A DNA stretch of 64,000 nucleotides from Mycetocola miduiensis (GCF_900115155.1 NZ_FOVM01000005.1:223313-287312), one strand, 5' to 3'; shown: positions 8,617 through 17,683, numbered from the stretch's first letter. The notes: generated by a model not told the origin, from the sequence alone. A program made the numbers and translations.

Positions 8617-9444
8617 CTAGTCGAGGTCATCCGGGTCGCGCCCGGTGCGTTCCCCTGAGGCCAGGGTGGCAATGCCCGTCAGGTCGGCGTCGTCGAGCTC
8701 GAAGCCGAAGACATCGATGTTCTCGGCGATGCGCGCCGGCGTGACCGACTTGGGGATGACGACATTACCGAGCTGCAGGTGCCACCGGATCACCACCTGT
8801 GCAGGGCTCACACCGTGCTTCTCTGCGATCAGGTCAAGGGTGGGGTTGTTGAGGATGCCGCCTCGGGCAAGCGGAGACCAGGCCTCCGTCACGATGCCGT
8901 TCGCGTCGTGGAACGCCCGGGCTTCACGCTGCGGCAACCACGGATGCAGCTCGATCTGGTTGACCGCAGGGACAATGCCGGTCTCGGCGAACAACCGGTC
9001 CAGATGGTGAGGATGAAAGTTGCTGACGCCGATCGAGTTGACTCGCCCTTCGGTCTGGAGCCGCTCGAGCGCCCGCCAGGTTTCGACGTACCTGTCCTGC
9101 GTCGGGGCGGGCCAGTGGATGAGATAGAGGTCGAGCAGGTCGAGGCCGAGCAGGTCCATGCTGTGCTCGAACGCCCGCAGCGTGTTGTCGAAACCGTGGT
9201 CTGAGTTCCAGACCTTGGTGGTGACGAAGAGCTCGTCGCGGTCGATGCCCGACCGGCGGATGCCCTCCCCCACGCCTCGCTCATTGGCGTACAGGGTCGC
9301 CGTGTCGAGGTGCCGGTACCCGGCCTCGATGGCCGTGGTGACGACATCGACGACGGATCCCTCCGGCACTTTATAGAGGCCGAGCCCCAGCTGCGGGATC
9401 GTGTGTCCGTCATTCAGGGCGAGAGCAGGAAAGTCGGAGGCCAT
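8617..9444 (-). CDS. Aldo/keto reductase
   Basis: 275 residues, the usual length for the family. Typical blocks are GLGLYKVPEG at the N-terminus, HLDTATLYANE (catalytic Asp and Tyr), VTTKVWN (catalytic Lys) and LYLIHWP (catalytic His). The C-terminal IPKSVTPARIAENIDVF binds NADPH. It resembles 2,5-diketo-D-gluconate reductases, but substrate range in this family is broad. It is probably transcribed alone; a palindrome at 9518-9575 separates it from the SIP-domain gene upstream. Confidence 0.9.
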   Translation of the reverse strand: MASDFPALALNDGHTIPQLGLGLYKVPEGSVVDVVTTAIEAGYRHLDTATLYANERGVGEGIRRSGIDRDELFVTTKVWNSDHGFDNTLRAFEHSMDLLGLDLLDLYLIHWPAPTQDRYVETWRALERLQTEGRVNSIGVSNFHPHHLDRLFAETGIVPAVNQIELHPWLPQREARAFHDANGIVTEAWSPLARGGILNNPTLDLIAEKHGVSPAQVVIRWHLQLGNVVIPKSVTPARIAENIDVFGFELDDADLTGIATLASGERTGRDPDDLD

Positions 9445-9517
9445 CGCCCCATTATGGCGGGAAGGCTCCGCTTCTGCCCCTCCGACGCATCCATCCAGGC
9501 GGCCAGCCCCCGAGTGG

Positions 9518-9575
9518 TTCCGGTGACGCTAAAGCCCCTTATGGGGCGCTATTCGGGGTCTTTGCGTCACCGGAA
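9518..9575. repeat. 12-bp perfect inverted repeat with nested hairpin
   Basis: TTCCGGTGACGC (9518-9529) and its exact complement (9564-9575) enclose 34 nt containing a second hairpin, GCCCC-ttat-GGGGC. It lies between two minus-strand genes, so it could terminate the SIP-domain transcript. No T-run follows, and the nested structure looks more like a dispersed palindromic element. Confidence 0.5.
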
Positions 9576-9608
9576 GCTCACTGCGGGGTGGCGAAACGCC
9601 AGAACGGG

Positions 9609-10082
9609 TCAGCGCGAGACGCCGAGGCGGTAAACCGGAGGAGTCTGGATGACGTCCTCAGACACTCCAAGGTCGGCCGTCAAGTAATCATGGGCCTCGG
9701 AAACTCCACGGTAGTGACCTCCGAGCCACACGTGGATCTCTTCGGGGTTCTCGCAGAGCATCTCACCAGCCCAGGCACGCACGGCGCGGGATGCCGCCTC
9801 GCCTGGAGCGCAACTCCGACCGGACCCGGGAGCACCGGAGCGGTCGGAACGCGGCAACCAGGTCACCGTCATCCGCGGTGGCACCTGAAGGGTACCGATA
9901 TCGTCTGCAGACCCCACCTCGACGAACACGCGACCGGTCGCACAGAGCGGAAGGGTCGTCAGCATCGCTTCGAGTTCGGGAAGTACCGTTTCGTCACCAG
10001 CGATGAGGAACTGAACACGGTGCTTGTGGTTCGCTTCATTGGCTCTGTGACCGGTGTGGTCGGAGCGGGTCTGTCGGGTCAT
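9609..10082 (-). CDS. Stand-alone siderophore-interacting protein (SIP) domain
   Basis: 157 residues from ATG 10082, chosen for the GAGAGGGAG site. It matches only the C-terminal NAD(P)H-binding half of SIP ferric-siderophore reductases: IAGDETVLPELEAML near residue 30, and HVWLGGHYRGVSEAHDYL near 118. Full-length SIPs are about 280 residues and have an N-terminal FAD barrel, absent here. A DtxR/IdeR-type iron box lies 13 bp upstream, supporting an iron-uptake role. It may act with a separate flavin protein or be a reduced paralogue. Confidence 0.75.
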   Translation of the reverse strand: MTRQTRSDHTGHRANEANHKHRVQFLIAGDETVLPELEAMLTTLPLCATGRVFVEVGSADDIGTLQVPPRMTVTWLPRSDRSGAPGSGRSCAPGEAASRAVRAWAGEMLCENPEEIHVWLGGHYRGVSEAHDYLTADLGVSEDVIQTPPVYRLGVSR

Positions 10083-10094
10083 CTCCCTCTCAGT

Positions 10095-10113
10095 ATAGGC
10101 AAGCCTTACCTGA
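10095..10113. promoter_or_regulatory. DtxR/IdeR-type iron box
   Basis: The 19-bp site reads ATAGGCAAGCCTTACCTGA on the plus strand and matches the DtxR/IdeR consensus TTAGGTTAGCCTAACCTAA at 14 of 19 positions, including the key AGG, AGCCT and CCT elements. It lies 13 bp before the ATG of the SIP-domain gene, in position to repress it when iron is plentiful. The regulator gene is not in the window. Confidence 0.75.
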
Positions 10114-10164
10114 CTTGGCCAGACGAGATCACGCCCGTTCAGCCCGCTCCCAGCGTCGCGCCGC

Positions 10165-10632
10165 TCAGGACTCCTCGGGGTCGACGAGGTACCTGCTCGT
10201 GACCGCGATGCGGTTGAAGGCGTTGATCGACACAATCATCCACGACAGCGTTGCGAACTCCTCCTCATCGAAGACTTCACGGGACGCGGCGTAGATCTCG
10301 TCGGAGACGTGCCCATGCGAGACCAGGGTGATGGCCTCCGTGAGGGCGAGGGCCGCCCGCTCCCGCTCCGAATACAAACCCGCTTCGCGCCAGGCGGGAA
10401 GCATGGTCATCCGCTCCGTCGTCTCCCCCATCGACAGGGCTTTCTTCGTGTGCACCCGGAGACAATAGGCGCACCCGTTGATCTGCGACGCCCGCATCTG
10501 CACCAGCTCGCACAGGAGCGGCTCAATACCTGCGTCGCGCGCGAGATGACCGATCTCCTTTGAAAGTGCCGCGAGCTTCTCGTAGGCGGTGGGGCGGGTC
10601 TTCGCGAGATGCACTCGGGCAGCTGTGGTCAT
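10165..10632 (-). CDS. Carboxymuconolactone decarboxylase (AhpD-like) family protein
   Basis: 155 residues from ATG 10632; an ATG six codons upstream is also possible. It has the family signature CAYCLRVHTKKAL with C54, C57 and H61, the redox pair and proton relay of AhpD-type alkylhydroperoxidases. The rest is helical, as expected (MTMLPAWREAGLYSERERAALALTEAI). Its partner and substrate are unknown. It is on the same strand as the amidase upstream with a 71-bp gap. Cytoplasmic. Confidence 0.87.
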   Translation of the reverse strand: MTTAARVHLAKTRPTAYEKLAALSKEIGHLARDAGIEPLLCELVQMRASQINGCAYCLRVHTKKALSMGETTERMTMLPAWREAGLYSERERAALALTEAITLVSHGHVSDEIYAASREVFDEEEFATLSWMIVSINAFNRIAVTSRYLVDPEES

Positions 10633-10703
10633 AGGACCATTGTGGCCCATGGCTCTGTGTCGAGGATCAGTGTTGGGGCTCTGTGTTCGGGGTCAAGCGC
10701 CGC

Positions 10704-12137
10704 TCAGCGCGCTGCGATCGGCGGCGTGCGCAGCTGCCAACGGATGCGGCGCTCCAGCTGACTCCCGATCGACAGGAGCGTCGACTCACCACCCGGCCGC
10801 CCGATCAGCTGCACCCCCATGGGCAGGCCGTCAACCGTCTCGGCCACAGGAAGGGTGATCGCCGGAAGCCCGGCGACGTTCACGAAGGAAGTGAACGGCG
10901 AGTACTGGCATTGCTGGATGAAGTTGTGCTCAGCATCCTCGTCGTCAAACCAGCCAATCGGCCGAGGCGTCTGCCCCAGCGTCGGCGTCAGAACGACATC
11001 GAAGCGCGAGAACTGCTCGAGAACGCTGCGTTCAAACGCTGTCAGAACGGCCAAGGTCTCCGCCATATCACGGGCGCTGAGCTCCCTTCCGGATTGCACC
11101 AGGTGCCTGGTCACCGGCTCGAGCAACGACAACCGGTCGTCGTCGACCGGGATCGAAGCCGCCGAAATATGCCATAACCGGCGGAAGGCATCCGCATACA
11201 CTCCGTCATGCTCGAGGCGAACGTCCTCGATGCCGTGCCCCATCGCACCGAGGTGCGCGAGAGCGACGCTGACCGCAGCGGATGCCTCGGGGTCGACGCG
11301 AATTTCCATGCCGTCCTCGAACGGCGAGTTGCCGAGAACGCCGATCGAGAACCGGCCTTCGCCGCGAACCGCAGCGCCCAGCAGGTCGCCGTCATTGTCA
11401 TCCGGGGCGCGGAGGGCGAAGTGATGGTCGATGCGGCCGTTCCTGCGGCCGATCATCGCGTCCAGTAGGAGGGCGGCATCGGTCACCGAGCGAGCAATCG
11501 GTCCCTTCACGGCGAGACCGCCGATGGATTCGATACCGGAGCCTGCCGGGACGAGACCACGCGATGGCTTGATGCCGACGAGCCCGCACGCTGCCGCTGG
11601 GATACGAATGGAGCCGCCCCCGTCACTGCCTGGAGCAAAAGGCAACAGCCGCGCAGACACCGCGCCAGCGGCCCCGCCGCTGGACCCACCTGCACCGAGC
11701 GCGAGGTCCCACGGGTTCCTGGCCGGGGGGGCAACGAGCGACTCGGTGTAGCCGTGCATGCCGAACTCCGGTGTGTTGGTCTTGCCGAGGCTGATCGCCC
11801 CTGCACCGTCGAGAACTTCGACGATCTCCTCCGACCGCGGGGAGATCGTGCCGGCGAATGCCCGTGAGCCGTACCCGGTGGCGACGCCACGACGCATGGT
11901 GAGGTCTTTGTCGGCGATGGGCAGCCCCCAGAGCGCGGTCGTTCTGGGCACGATGCGTTCGAGGTCCTGCGCCCGCCGCGTGGCGGCATCCACGGTCACG
12001 GTGACGAATGCCCCGAGCTGCGGGTCCAGCATCTCGATGCGCTCCAGATAGTGCGCCGTCAATTCGGCGGGCGATACTTCACCGCGCTGCAGGGCGAGCC
12101 ACTGGTCGAGAGCGCTGAGTTCATGCAATTCGGTCAC
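10704..12137 (-). CDS. Amidase signature family hydrolase
   Basis: 477 residues, usual length. The Ser-cisSer-Lys triad is visible: Lys in LPIADKDLT (K77), the Gly/Ser block GAGGSSGGAAGAV (S152/S153), and the nucleophile in GSDGGGSIRIPA (S176). The family hydrolyses amides. Without GatB/GatC neighbours, and with the C-terminal block PAITLPVAETVDGLPMGVQL, it is more likely a catabolic or detoxifying amidase than GatA. It is the distal member of a minus-strand run with short gaps. Confidence 0.88.
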   Translation of the reverse strand: MTELHELSALDQWLALQRGEVSPAELTAHYLERIEMLDPQLGAFVTVTVDAATRRAQDLERIVPRTTALWGLPIADKDLTMRRGVATGYGSRAFAGTISPRSEEIVEVLDGAGAISLGKTNTPEFGMHGYTESLVAPPARNPWDLALGAGGSSGGAAGAVSARLLPFAPGSDGGGSIRIPAAACGLVGIKPSRGLVPAGSGIESIGGLAVKGPIARSVTDAALLLDAMIGRRNGRIDHHFALRAPDDNDGDLLGAAVRGEGRFSIGVLGNSPFEDGMEIRVDPEASAAVSVALAHLGAMGHGIEDVRLEHDGVYADAFRRLWHISAASIPVDDDRLSLLEPVTRHLVQSGRELSARDMAETLAVLTAFERSVLEQFSRFDVVLTPTLGQTPRPIGWFDDEDAEHNFIQQCQYSPFTSFVNVAGLPAITLPVAETVDGLPMGVQLIGRPGGESTLLSIGSQLERRIRWQLRTPPIAAR

Positions 12138-12160
12138 AACTCGAGCCTATTCCGAAGAGG

Positions 12161-12532
12161 TCAGTCCTCGAGCTCGGCCGCCAGTTCGGTCAGCAGCCGA
12201 CCGAAGACGTGCGCCGACTGCTGGATCGATTTCCGCCCGGCGATCGGGCCCGCCCAGTGGGCGGCCTGCGCGACGTTGACGAGTTCATGTTCGATCCGCG
12301 ATCCGCCGTCGGCCGGCAGCACCCGGTATTCTCCGCGGTACCACCAGCCGCCCTGGACGATCAGCAGTCGTTGGTCGTCGTCAGCGGTGAAGCCGGACAC
12401 CTCGGGATCGGGGGGCGTCAGCCTCCGCTTGATCGCGGCATACACGTCGGCCGGATTTGCGTGGATCTCCCCGGCGTATGAACGAAGAACGGTGTTCCTG
12501 GCAGGGCGGTCGTGAGGGGCGGATTTCGGCAT
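12161..12532 (-). CDS. SRPBCC-like conserved hypothetical protein
   Basis: 123 residues, no signal or membrane segment. The pattern of short strands (SYAGEIHANPADVYAAIKRR, LLIVQGGWWYRGEYRVLP, SRIEHELVNVAQ) and the C-terminal helix (FGRLLTELAAELED) resemble START/SRPBCC lipid- or ligand-binding folds. No catalytic residues are evident. It lies 23 bp before the amidase gene on the same strand, so co-transcription is likely. The fold assignment is tentative. Confidence 0.6.
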   Translation of the reverse strand: MPKSAPHDRPARNTVLRSYAGEIHANPADVYAAIKRRLTPPDPEVSGFTADDDQRLLIVQGGWWYRGEYRVLPADGGSRIEHELVNVAQAAHWAGPIAGRKSIQQSAHVFGRLLTELAAELED

Positions 12533-12564
12533 GCCGACACGCTATCGCAGCTCGTCGGCATCCG

Positions 12565-13143
12565 TTATTTGAGAGACTTCTGCAGGAGAACCGTTCCGAG
12601 CCAGCGTTCGAACTTGAACCCGACGCGACCCATCCGGCCGATTTCGGTGAAGCCGAACGATTCATGCAACGCGATCGACGCTTCTGCTCCCTTGTCGCTG
12701 ATCACCGCGAGGATCTCCTTGAGTCCAGCCGCCTTCGAACGGTCGATCAGCTCGCCCAGCAGAACGCGGCCGAGACCCTTGCCTGTCGATGCCGGGCCGA
12801 GGTAGATGGAGTTCTCGACGGTGAAGCGGTACGCGCGCTTCTCCTTCCACGGTGACACCAGCGCATATCCGAGGATCACCTTGTTCGGCGACTCCGCGAC
12901 GATGAACGGCAAGCCGAGTTTCTGCAGGTGGGCGAACTTCGCCTTCCACTTGGCAAGCGACATCTTCTCTTCATCGAAGGTGACAACGCTGTTCATGACG
13001 TAGTAGTTGTAGATCTCGCGGATGTGCGGGAGATCGGCAACTTCGGCTTCCCGGATCGTGTACAGGAAGGGCGCCTCAGGCTCGGGTTTCTTCCGCAGGT
13101 GCGGTGGTAGCGTCCGGCGGGTCTGGTATTCCTCTTCAAGCAC
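12565..13143 (-). CDS. GNAT family N-acetyltransferase (phosphinothricin acetyltransferase-like)
   Basis: 192 residues from a GTG start. Residues about 30-185 form a GNAT domain: IREAEVADLPHIREIYNYYV at its start, ENSIYLGPASTGKGLGRVLL as the acetyl-CoA loop, and ALHESFGFTEIGRMGRVGFK as motif B. This arrangement is typical of the PAT/MnaT subgroup, which acetylates small amines such as phosphinothricin or methionine derivatives. The 25-residue N-terminal extension (TRRTLPPHLRKKPEPE) is basic and probably disordered. Same strand as and 36 bp after ung. Confidence 0.85.
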   Translation of the reverse strand: MLEEEYQTRRTLPPHLRKKPEPEAPFLYTIREAEVADLPHIREIYNYYVMNSVVTFDEEKMSLAKWKAKFAHLQKLGLPFIVAESPNKVILGYALVSPWKEKRAYRFTVENSIYLGPASTGKGLGRVLLGELIDRSKAAGLKEILAVISDKGAEASIALHESFGFTEIGRMGRVGFKFERWLGTVLLQKSLK

Positions 13144-13179
13144 GAGTACATCGTAAACGACTCGGGTTTCGCGCGCGTT

Positions 13180-13890
13180 TCACCAGAGCCCGGCCGAAGC
13201 GAGACTCCAATCCACAGGGTCAGCTCCCTGCTCTTCAAGGAGGGCGTTCGCCCGCGAGAACGGCCGCGACCCGAAGAAGCCACGGGATGCCGAGAGCGGA
13301 CTGGGGTGGGCGCTGGCCACAATGGGAGTGTCGCCGAGAATCGGAGCGAGTGCCTGTGCGTCACGGCCCCAGAGGATCGCGACGAGCGGAGTGGCCCGGT
13401 CGACCAGGGTGCGGATCGCGAGGTCCGTCACCGTCTCCCACCCGATGCCGCGATGGGACCCCGACTCCCCCGCGCGCACGGTGAGCACTCGGTTGAGGAG
13501 GAGCACACCGTTGCGCGTCCACGGGGTGAGGTCTCCGGATGCCGGAGGCGGCGTTGAAAGATCGTCATCGAGTTCCCGGAAGATGTTGGCGAGGCTGCGC
13601 GGCAGCGGCCGCACGTGCGGCTCGACAGCGAAAGCCATCCCGATCGAGTGCCCAGGCGTCGGATATGGGTCCTGCCCGACGATCAGGACGCGCACGTCGG
13701 CGAGGGGCGCGGTGAAAGCCCGGAGGATGTTCTCCTGTGCCGGCAGAACGGCGATCCCGGCGTCGCGGTCGGCATCGAGGACCTGGGCGATGGCATCCAG
13801 CTGTTCCTGCACAGGGGCGAGCGCGTCGGCCCAGCCGGCGTCGAGACGACCGGATGCCGCCAGTGCGGCGAGGTCGAACCCGGTCGTCAT
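13180..13890 (-). CDS. ung: Uracil-DNA glycosylase
   Basis: 236 residues from ATG 13890, which overlaps the upstream stop as ATGA. Family 1 UDG motifs are present: [17 protein letters not shown] with catalytic D74, a [13 protein letters not shown] segment, and [19 protein letters not shown] carrying the catalytic His and the minor-groove loop. It removes uracil from DNA as the first step of base-excision repair. Translation is probably coupled to the S51-like peptidase gene, though no functional link is known. Confidence 0.95.
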   Translation of the reverse strand: MTTGFDLAALAASGRLDAGWADALAPVQEQLDAIAQVLDADRDAGIAVLPAQENILRAFTAPLADVRVLIVGQDPYPTPGHSIGMAFAVEPHVRPLPRSLANIFRELDDDLSTPPPASGDLTPWTRNGVLLLNRVLTVRAGESGSHRGIGWETVTDLAIRTLVDRATPLVAILWGRDAQALAPILGDTPIVASAHPSPLSASRGFFGSRPFSRANALLEEQGADPVDWSLASAGLW

Positions 13891-14612
13891 TCGGCCGCTA
13901 GCGACGAGACGCGCACACCCGCCTCGGCGGGAAGAACCTGCCACACGTTGCCGGCTCCGACAGCCCGAAGGGCGCCTTCTCCGACGATGAACGCCGTGTT
14001 CTCGTCGATGGCGATGCCCCCGGCGACAAGCCCGGCCTCGGTTGCGGCGATCAGCCGAGAGAGATTCCCCCACTGCACCGCGTGGACGTCGACCGAGATG
14101 TCGAGCAGCCCGATGCCGTTCTCGACGGTGACCTCATCGAGGCCTTCGGATCCGCCTTCGGGGCTGACCTCGACGCCGCCGATGCGCCAGCCGCCGACGA
14201 GCGCATGCTCGGAGGCGATCGTGGAGCCGGCTGAGAAGCCGAGGTAGGGAACTCCGGCGGACACTTGCCTGCGAATCTCGCCGAAGACGGGGCGGAGTGC
14301 CTCAAGGTATGCAGGAGTGAGTCCACCGCCGACCACGATGCCGTGCACTTCGGCGAGCGCCGCCGTCGTGGCTTCCTCACCGTGCGCGAGCGCGGTGACG
14401 ACCGCTTCGAAGTCGTCTGTGGCTCCGGTCGCCGACATCAGTTTCTCGGCGTGTTCGGCGCCGTCACCGTCTCGGACGACGACCACGGCGATCCGCGGTA
14501 CTCCCTCGAAGCCGGACGCTCGCGCCCGTTCAGCCGCTTCGGCCAGGAAGGGGGCGTAAACCGACCCATCGTTCGACTCGGACCAACCGCCGCCAACCAG
14601 GTGCACACTCAT
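13887..14612 (-). CDS. Peptidase S51 / dipeptidase E-like protein
   Basis: 241 residues with a type 1 glutamine-amidotransferase-like fold. [17 protein letters not shown] and [16 protein letters not shown] carry the Ser nucleophile elbow characteristic of S51 peptidases and cyanophycinases. Aspartyl dipeptidase or a related hydrolase role is likely; the substrate is not known. It starts 9 bp after the phosphoribosyltransferase stop and overlaps ung by 4 bp, so the three genes form one operon. Confidence 0.75.
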   Translation of the reverse strand: MSVHLVGGGWSESNDGSVYAPFLAEAAERARASGFEGVPRIAVVVVRDGDGAEHAEKLMSATGATDDFEAVVTALAHGEEATTAALAEVHGIVVGGGLTPAYLEALRPVFGEIRRQVSAGVPYLGFSAGSTIASEHALVGGWRIGGVEVSPEGGSEGLDEVTVENGIGLLDISVDVHAVQWGNLSRLIAATEAGLVAGGIAIDENTAFIVGEGALRAVGAGNVWQVLPAEAGVRVSSLAAE

Positions 14613-14621
14613 GCATCGAGC

Positions 14622-15131
14622 CTACGGTGCCAGAAGAGGCGCCAACGCCGACCACGGAAAGGTGATCCACCGGTCCGTATCCCGCCAGATGTAATCGGGG
14701 ACGAGGATTGTCCGGGGCTTCCGGTAGAGCGTCAGAGTGCGGACCGTCGCGCCGTGCTCCTCCAACAGCTCGACCACCATCGCGAGCGTTCGGCCAGAGT
14801 CTGAGACGTCGTCGACGAGGAGCACGTTCTTACCGTTGAGGGCTGGGGCGTCAAGCAGCGGCGGATGCAACACCGGCTCGGGGAGCCGTTCATCGACGTC
14901 GGTGTAGAACTCGACATTGATGCTTCCGCAGTTCCTGGTTCCGAGTGCATACGCGACCGATCCGGCGAGCAGCAGACCGCCGCGGGCGACAGCGACGACG
15001 ATGTCGGGGTGGAAGCCGGATTCAACGACCTTCACCGCGAGTTCGCGAGACGCCTCTCCGAACTCTTCCCAGCCGAGAACCTCCCGCTCTGGGGGGAAGG
15101 ATGCCGGCAGTTCCGTTGTCGGGTTGGTCAT
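14622..15131 (-). CDS. Phosphoribosyltransferase
   Basis: 169 residues. The PRPP-binding loop is VLLVDDVSDSGRTLAMV, preceded by VAVARGGLLLAGSVAYALG. A late DYIWRDTDRWITFPWS segment resembles the hood and purine-recognition region of xanthine-guanine PRTs. It probably salvages a purine base, though the exact base cannot be read. It is the first gene of the PRT-S51-ung operon and divergent from the BenE gene, whose reading frame runs into its 5' end. Confidence 0.82.
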   Translation of the reverse strand: MTNPTTELPASFPPEREVLGWEEFGEASRELAVKVVESGFHPDIVVAVARGGLLLAGSVAYALGTRNCGSINVEFYTDVDERLPEPVLHPPLLDAPALNGKNVLLVDDVSDSGRTLAMVVELLEEHGATVRTLTLYRKPRTILVPDYIWRDTDRWITFPWSALAPLLAP

Positions 15132-16399
15132 GCAGTCACGCTACAGCCCGGACGCGCGTTGGCGTCGGGATTGCGCTGACGGAACTTCGCCGCCAAAATG
15201 AGCTGCGGCTGGCCGGTCGCCGCCCGCCACCCCTGAAGGACTTCGACATTCTCCAGCCCATCTCCGCCGGCATCGTCGCGGCCATCACCGGCTTCGCCAC
15301 ATCATTCGCCCTCGTCATCGCCGGGCTCCAGGCGGTCGGCGCAACGGACGACCAGGCAGCATCCGGGCTTCTGGCGCTCTGCCTCGCCGTCGGCGGCATC
15401 AGCGTTGTGCTGACCTGGCTGCTTCGGATCCCGCTTTCGTTCGCCTGGTCCACCCCGGGCGCCGCTCTCCTCCTCGCCGCGGGAACGGGATCGACGAGCT
15501 TCGCGTCGGCGGTCGGAGCGTTCCTCGTCTGTGCGCTGCTCATCGTGCTCTGCGGACTGTGGCCGTCCCTCGCCAACGCGATCACCCGCATTCCGAAGCC
15601 CCTGGCATCCGCCATGCTGGCCGGCATCCTCTTTCCGATCTGCCTGGCGCCGATCCAGGCCTCGGTCGAACTGCCTCTTCTCGGCCTGCCGATCGTCGTC
15701 ACCTGGTTGGTGCTCTACCGCTGGGCGCCTCGGTGGGCGGTGCCAGGGGCCATGGCTGTCGCCGGCGTCGCCATCGCGCTGTCCGCTGGCACCGACTGGC
15801 TGCGGTCAGCCACGATCGCGCCACAACTGACCTTCGTCGCCCCAGCGTTCGACCCGGCGGTGGTCCTCAGCCTCGGCATACCGCTCTTCGTCGTCACGAT
15901 GGCGGGGCAGAACGTGCCAGGAGTCGTCGTCCTGTCGACGTTCGGCTATACAACTCCTACCCGCGTCGCGCTCATCGGCTCGGGGGCGGCGTCGGGCCTC
16001 GGGGCGTTGTTCGGCGGCCACGTCATCAACCTCGCGGCCATCACGGCGGCGCTCATGGCCAGCCCTGAAGCACACCCGGACAGGAACAAGCGCTGGGTTG
16101 CCTCGTTCACCGCGGGCATCGTCTACCTGCTCCTCGGCCTCGGAGCAGGTGTCGCGACGGCGCTCGTCGCCGCGTCACCACCGATCATCATCACAGCCGT
16201 CGCCGGACTCGCCGTGCTCGGAGCATTGATCACCTCACTGACGGGCGCACTTGAGGACCCGTCCTCCCGTGTTGCGGCGATCGCGACCTTCCTCGTCGTC
16301 GCCTCAGGCATCGTGGTTATCGGCGTCGGGAGTGCATTCTGGGGACTCCTCGTCGGCGCTGTCGTTCTCGTCACCCTTCGGCGTAGGGTTTCGGCGTGA
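15101..16399 (+). CDS. BenE-type benzoate/H+ symporter family protein
   Basis: 432 residues from ATG 15101, but the conserved region starts only near 15236 (LKDFDILQPISAGIVAAITGFATSFALV). About 11-12 hydrophobic helices follow. The blocks STPGAALLLA, AMLAGILFPICLAPI and MAGQNVPGVVVL are typical of BenE, an aromatic-acid proton symporter. No ATG, GTG or TTG lies in frame between 15131 and the conserved region, so the true start is either upstream, inside the divergent phosphoribosyltransferase gene, or a rare codon such as ATT 15170. No benzoate catabolism genes are near. Confidence 0.8.
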   Translation: MPAVPLSGWSCSHATARTRVGVGIALTELRRQNELRLAGRRPPPLKDFDILQPISAGIVAAITGFATSFALVIAGLQAVGATDDQAASGLLALCLAVGGISVVLTWLLRIPLSFAWSTPGAALLLAAGTGSTSFASAVGAFLVCALLIVLCGLWPSLANAITRIPKPLASAMLAGILFPICLAPIQASVELPLLGLPIVVTWLVLYRWAPRWAVPGAMAVAGVAIALSAGTDWLRSATIAPQLTFVAPAFDPAVVLSLGIPLFVVTMAGQNVPGVVVLSTFGYTTPTRVALIGSGAASGLGALFGGHVINLAAITAALMASPEAHPDRNKRWVASFTAGIVYLLLGLGAGVATALVAASPPIIITAVAGLAVLGALITSLTGALEDPSSRVAAIATFLVVASGIVVIGVGSAFWGLLVGAVVLVTLRRRVSA

Positions 16400-17673
16400 C
16401 ATCTATCGACGACGCATACGAATTCCGCCGCTTCCTGCCATCAGGCACCGACGTCAACCAGGAGACCCGCGGCTGGCTGCAAGCCGATGCCAGGGGCTTC
16501 CACGCCAAGAGGTTCACCGAAACCTCACTCGCGCGGGTCTCGTCTGGCCTCGTCACCGACGGCCAGACCCTTGCCGGCACGTACGCCCGCTCCCGCCAGG
16601 AAGCATCCCTGCCTGCTGAGTACCCCGTCGCCACGTTCGCGTCGTTCCCGAAGACGCTCAACGTCGGCGGTGGGCGGATGCTGCCGGCGCACCTCATCTC
16701 CTCGGTCACCGTCCGCCCCACCCACCGCCGCCGCGGGTTGCTGCGCCGGATGATGACCGACAACCTGGCTGTCGCCGCTGCCGAGGGTTTCGCGATTGCC
16801 GCGTTGACCGCATCCGAGGCGACGATATACCGCCGCTTCGGTTTCGGACCAGCGGCGTGGACCCGCGACATCGAAGTGTCGACCGACGCACGCTTCCGTC
16901 TCCTGACGGTTCCTCGCGGCAGCTGTGACCAGATCGAAGCGCGAGCGCTCACCGATATCGGTCCGCGGGTTTTCGCCCGGTTTCACGCCGGACAGACCGG
17001 GTCGGTCGATCGCCACGTCGGCATCTGGCACCACGTTTCAGGGATCGCGGATTCCGACGGGCAGGAGGACCGCAGCGTGCGCGCCGCCGCGCACTATGAC
17101 GACGAAGGCGTCATAGACGGGTATGTCTCCTACCGGGTCACCGGCGACCTGCGGACCGTGAAACTGCTCGACTTTGTGGCCGCCGATGACAATGCCGCGC
17201 TGGGGCTCTGGCACTACCTTGCCTCGATCGACCTCACCGAAACAGTCACCTGGAAACAGGGCAGACTCGACGAGCCGCTGTCCTGGGCGCTCGAGAACCC
17301 GCGTCTTCTCCAGGTCAGAGCCGTCGAAGACTGGCTGTGGCTCCGCATTCTCGACCCGATAGCCGCACTCGAAGCCCGTCCGTACTCGTCGACCGGACGG
17401 CTCATCCTCCGCATCGTCGATTCGCTCGGCCACGCGTCAGGGGTGTTCCAGCTCACGGTGACGGATGCCGGCGCAACGGTCACCAGAGACGACGATGCCT
17501 CGCCCGACCTGGATCTCGACGTCTGGGTGCTCGGCTCCCTTTATCTCGGCGGCGCCGACCCTCTCAGCCTCGCCGCAGGCGGGCAGCTCGTCGAGCACTC
17601 ACCCGGCGCCGTCTGCACGCTGCGGGCTCTGCTGGCTCCGGACGTGCCGGTCTACGGGATCACTCCGTTCTGA
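16396..17673 (+). CDS. Eis-like GNAT N-acetyltransferase
   Basis: 425 residues from GTG 16396, overlapping the BenE stop as GTGA. It has the Eis tripartite layout. The first GNAT domain includes LISSVTVRPTHRRRGLLRRMM for acetyl-CoA, then ATIYRRFGFGPA; a second non-canonical GNAT domain and a C-terminal SCP2-like domain follow. The last residues, GITPF, put Phe at the carboxylate terminus, which acts as general base in Eis. The family acetylates amines, including aminoglycosides in mycobacteria; the natural substrate is unknown. It is convergent with cycA. Confidence 0.87.
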   Translation: MTSIDDAYEFRRFLPSGTDVNQETRGWLQADARGFHAKRFTETSLARVSSGLVTDGQTLAGTYARSRQEASLPAEYPVATFASFPKTLNVGGGRMLPAHLISSVTVRPTHRRRGLLRRMMTDNLAVAAAEGFAIAALTASEATIYRRFGFGPAAWTRDIEVSTDARFRLLTVPRGSCDQIEARALTDIGPRVFARFHAGQTGSVDRHVGIWHHVSGIADSDGQEDRSVRAAAHYDDEGVIDGYVSYRVTGDLRTVKLLDFVAADDNAALGLWHYLASIDLTETVTWKQGRLDEPLSWALENPRLLQVRAVEDWLWLRILDPIAALEARPYSSTGRLILRIVDSLGHASGVFQLTVTDAGATVTRDDDASPDLDLDVWVLGSLYLGGADPLSLAAGGQLVEHSPGAVCTLRALLAPDVPVYGITPF

Positions 17674-17683
17674 CCCGCGGTGG

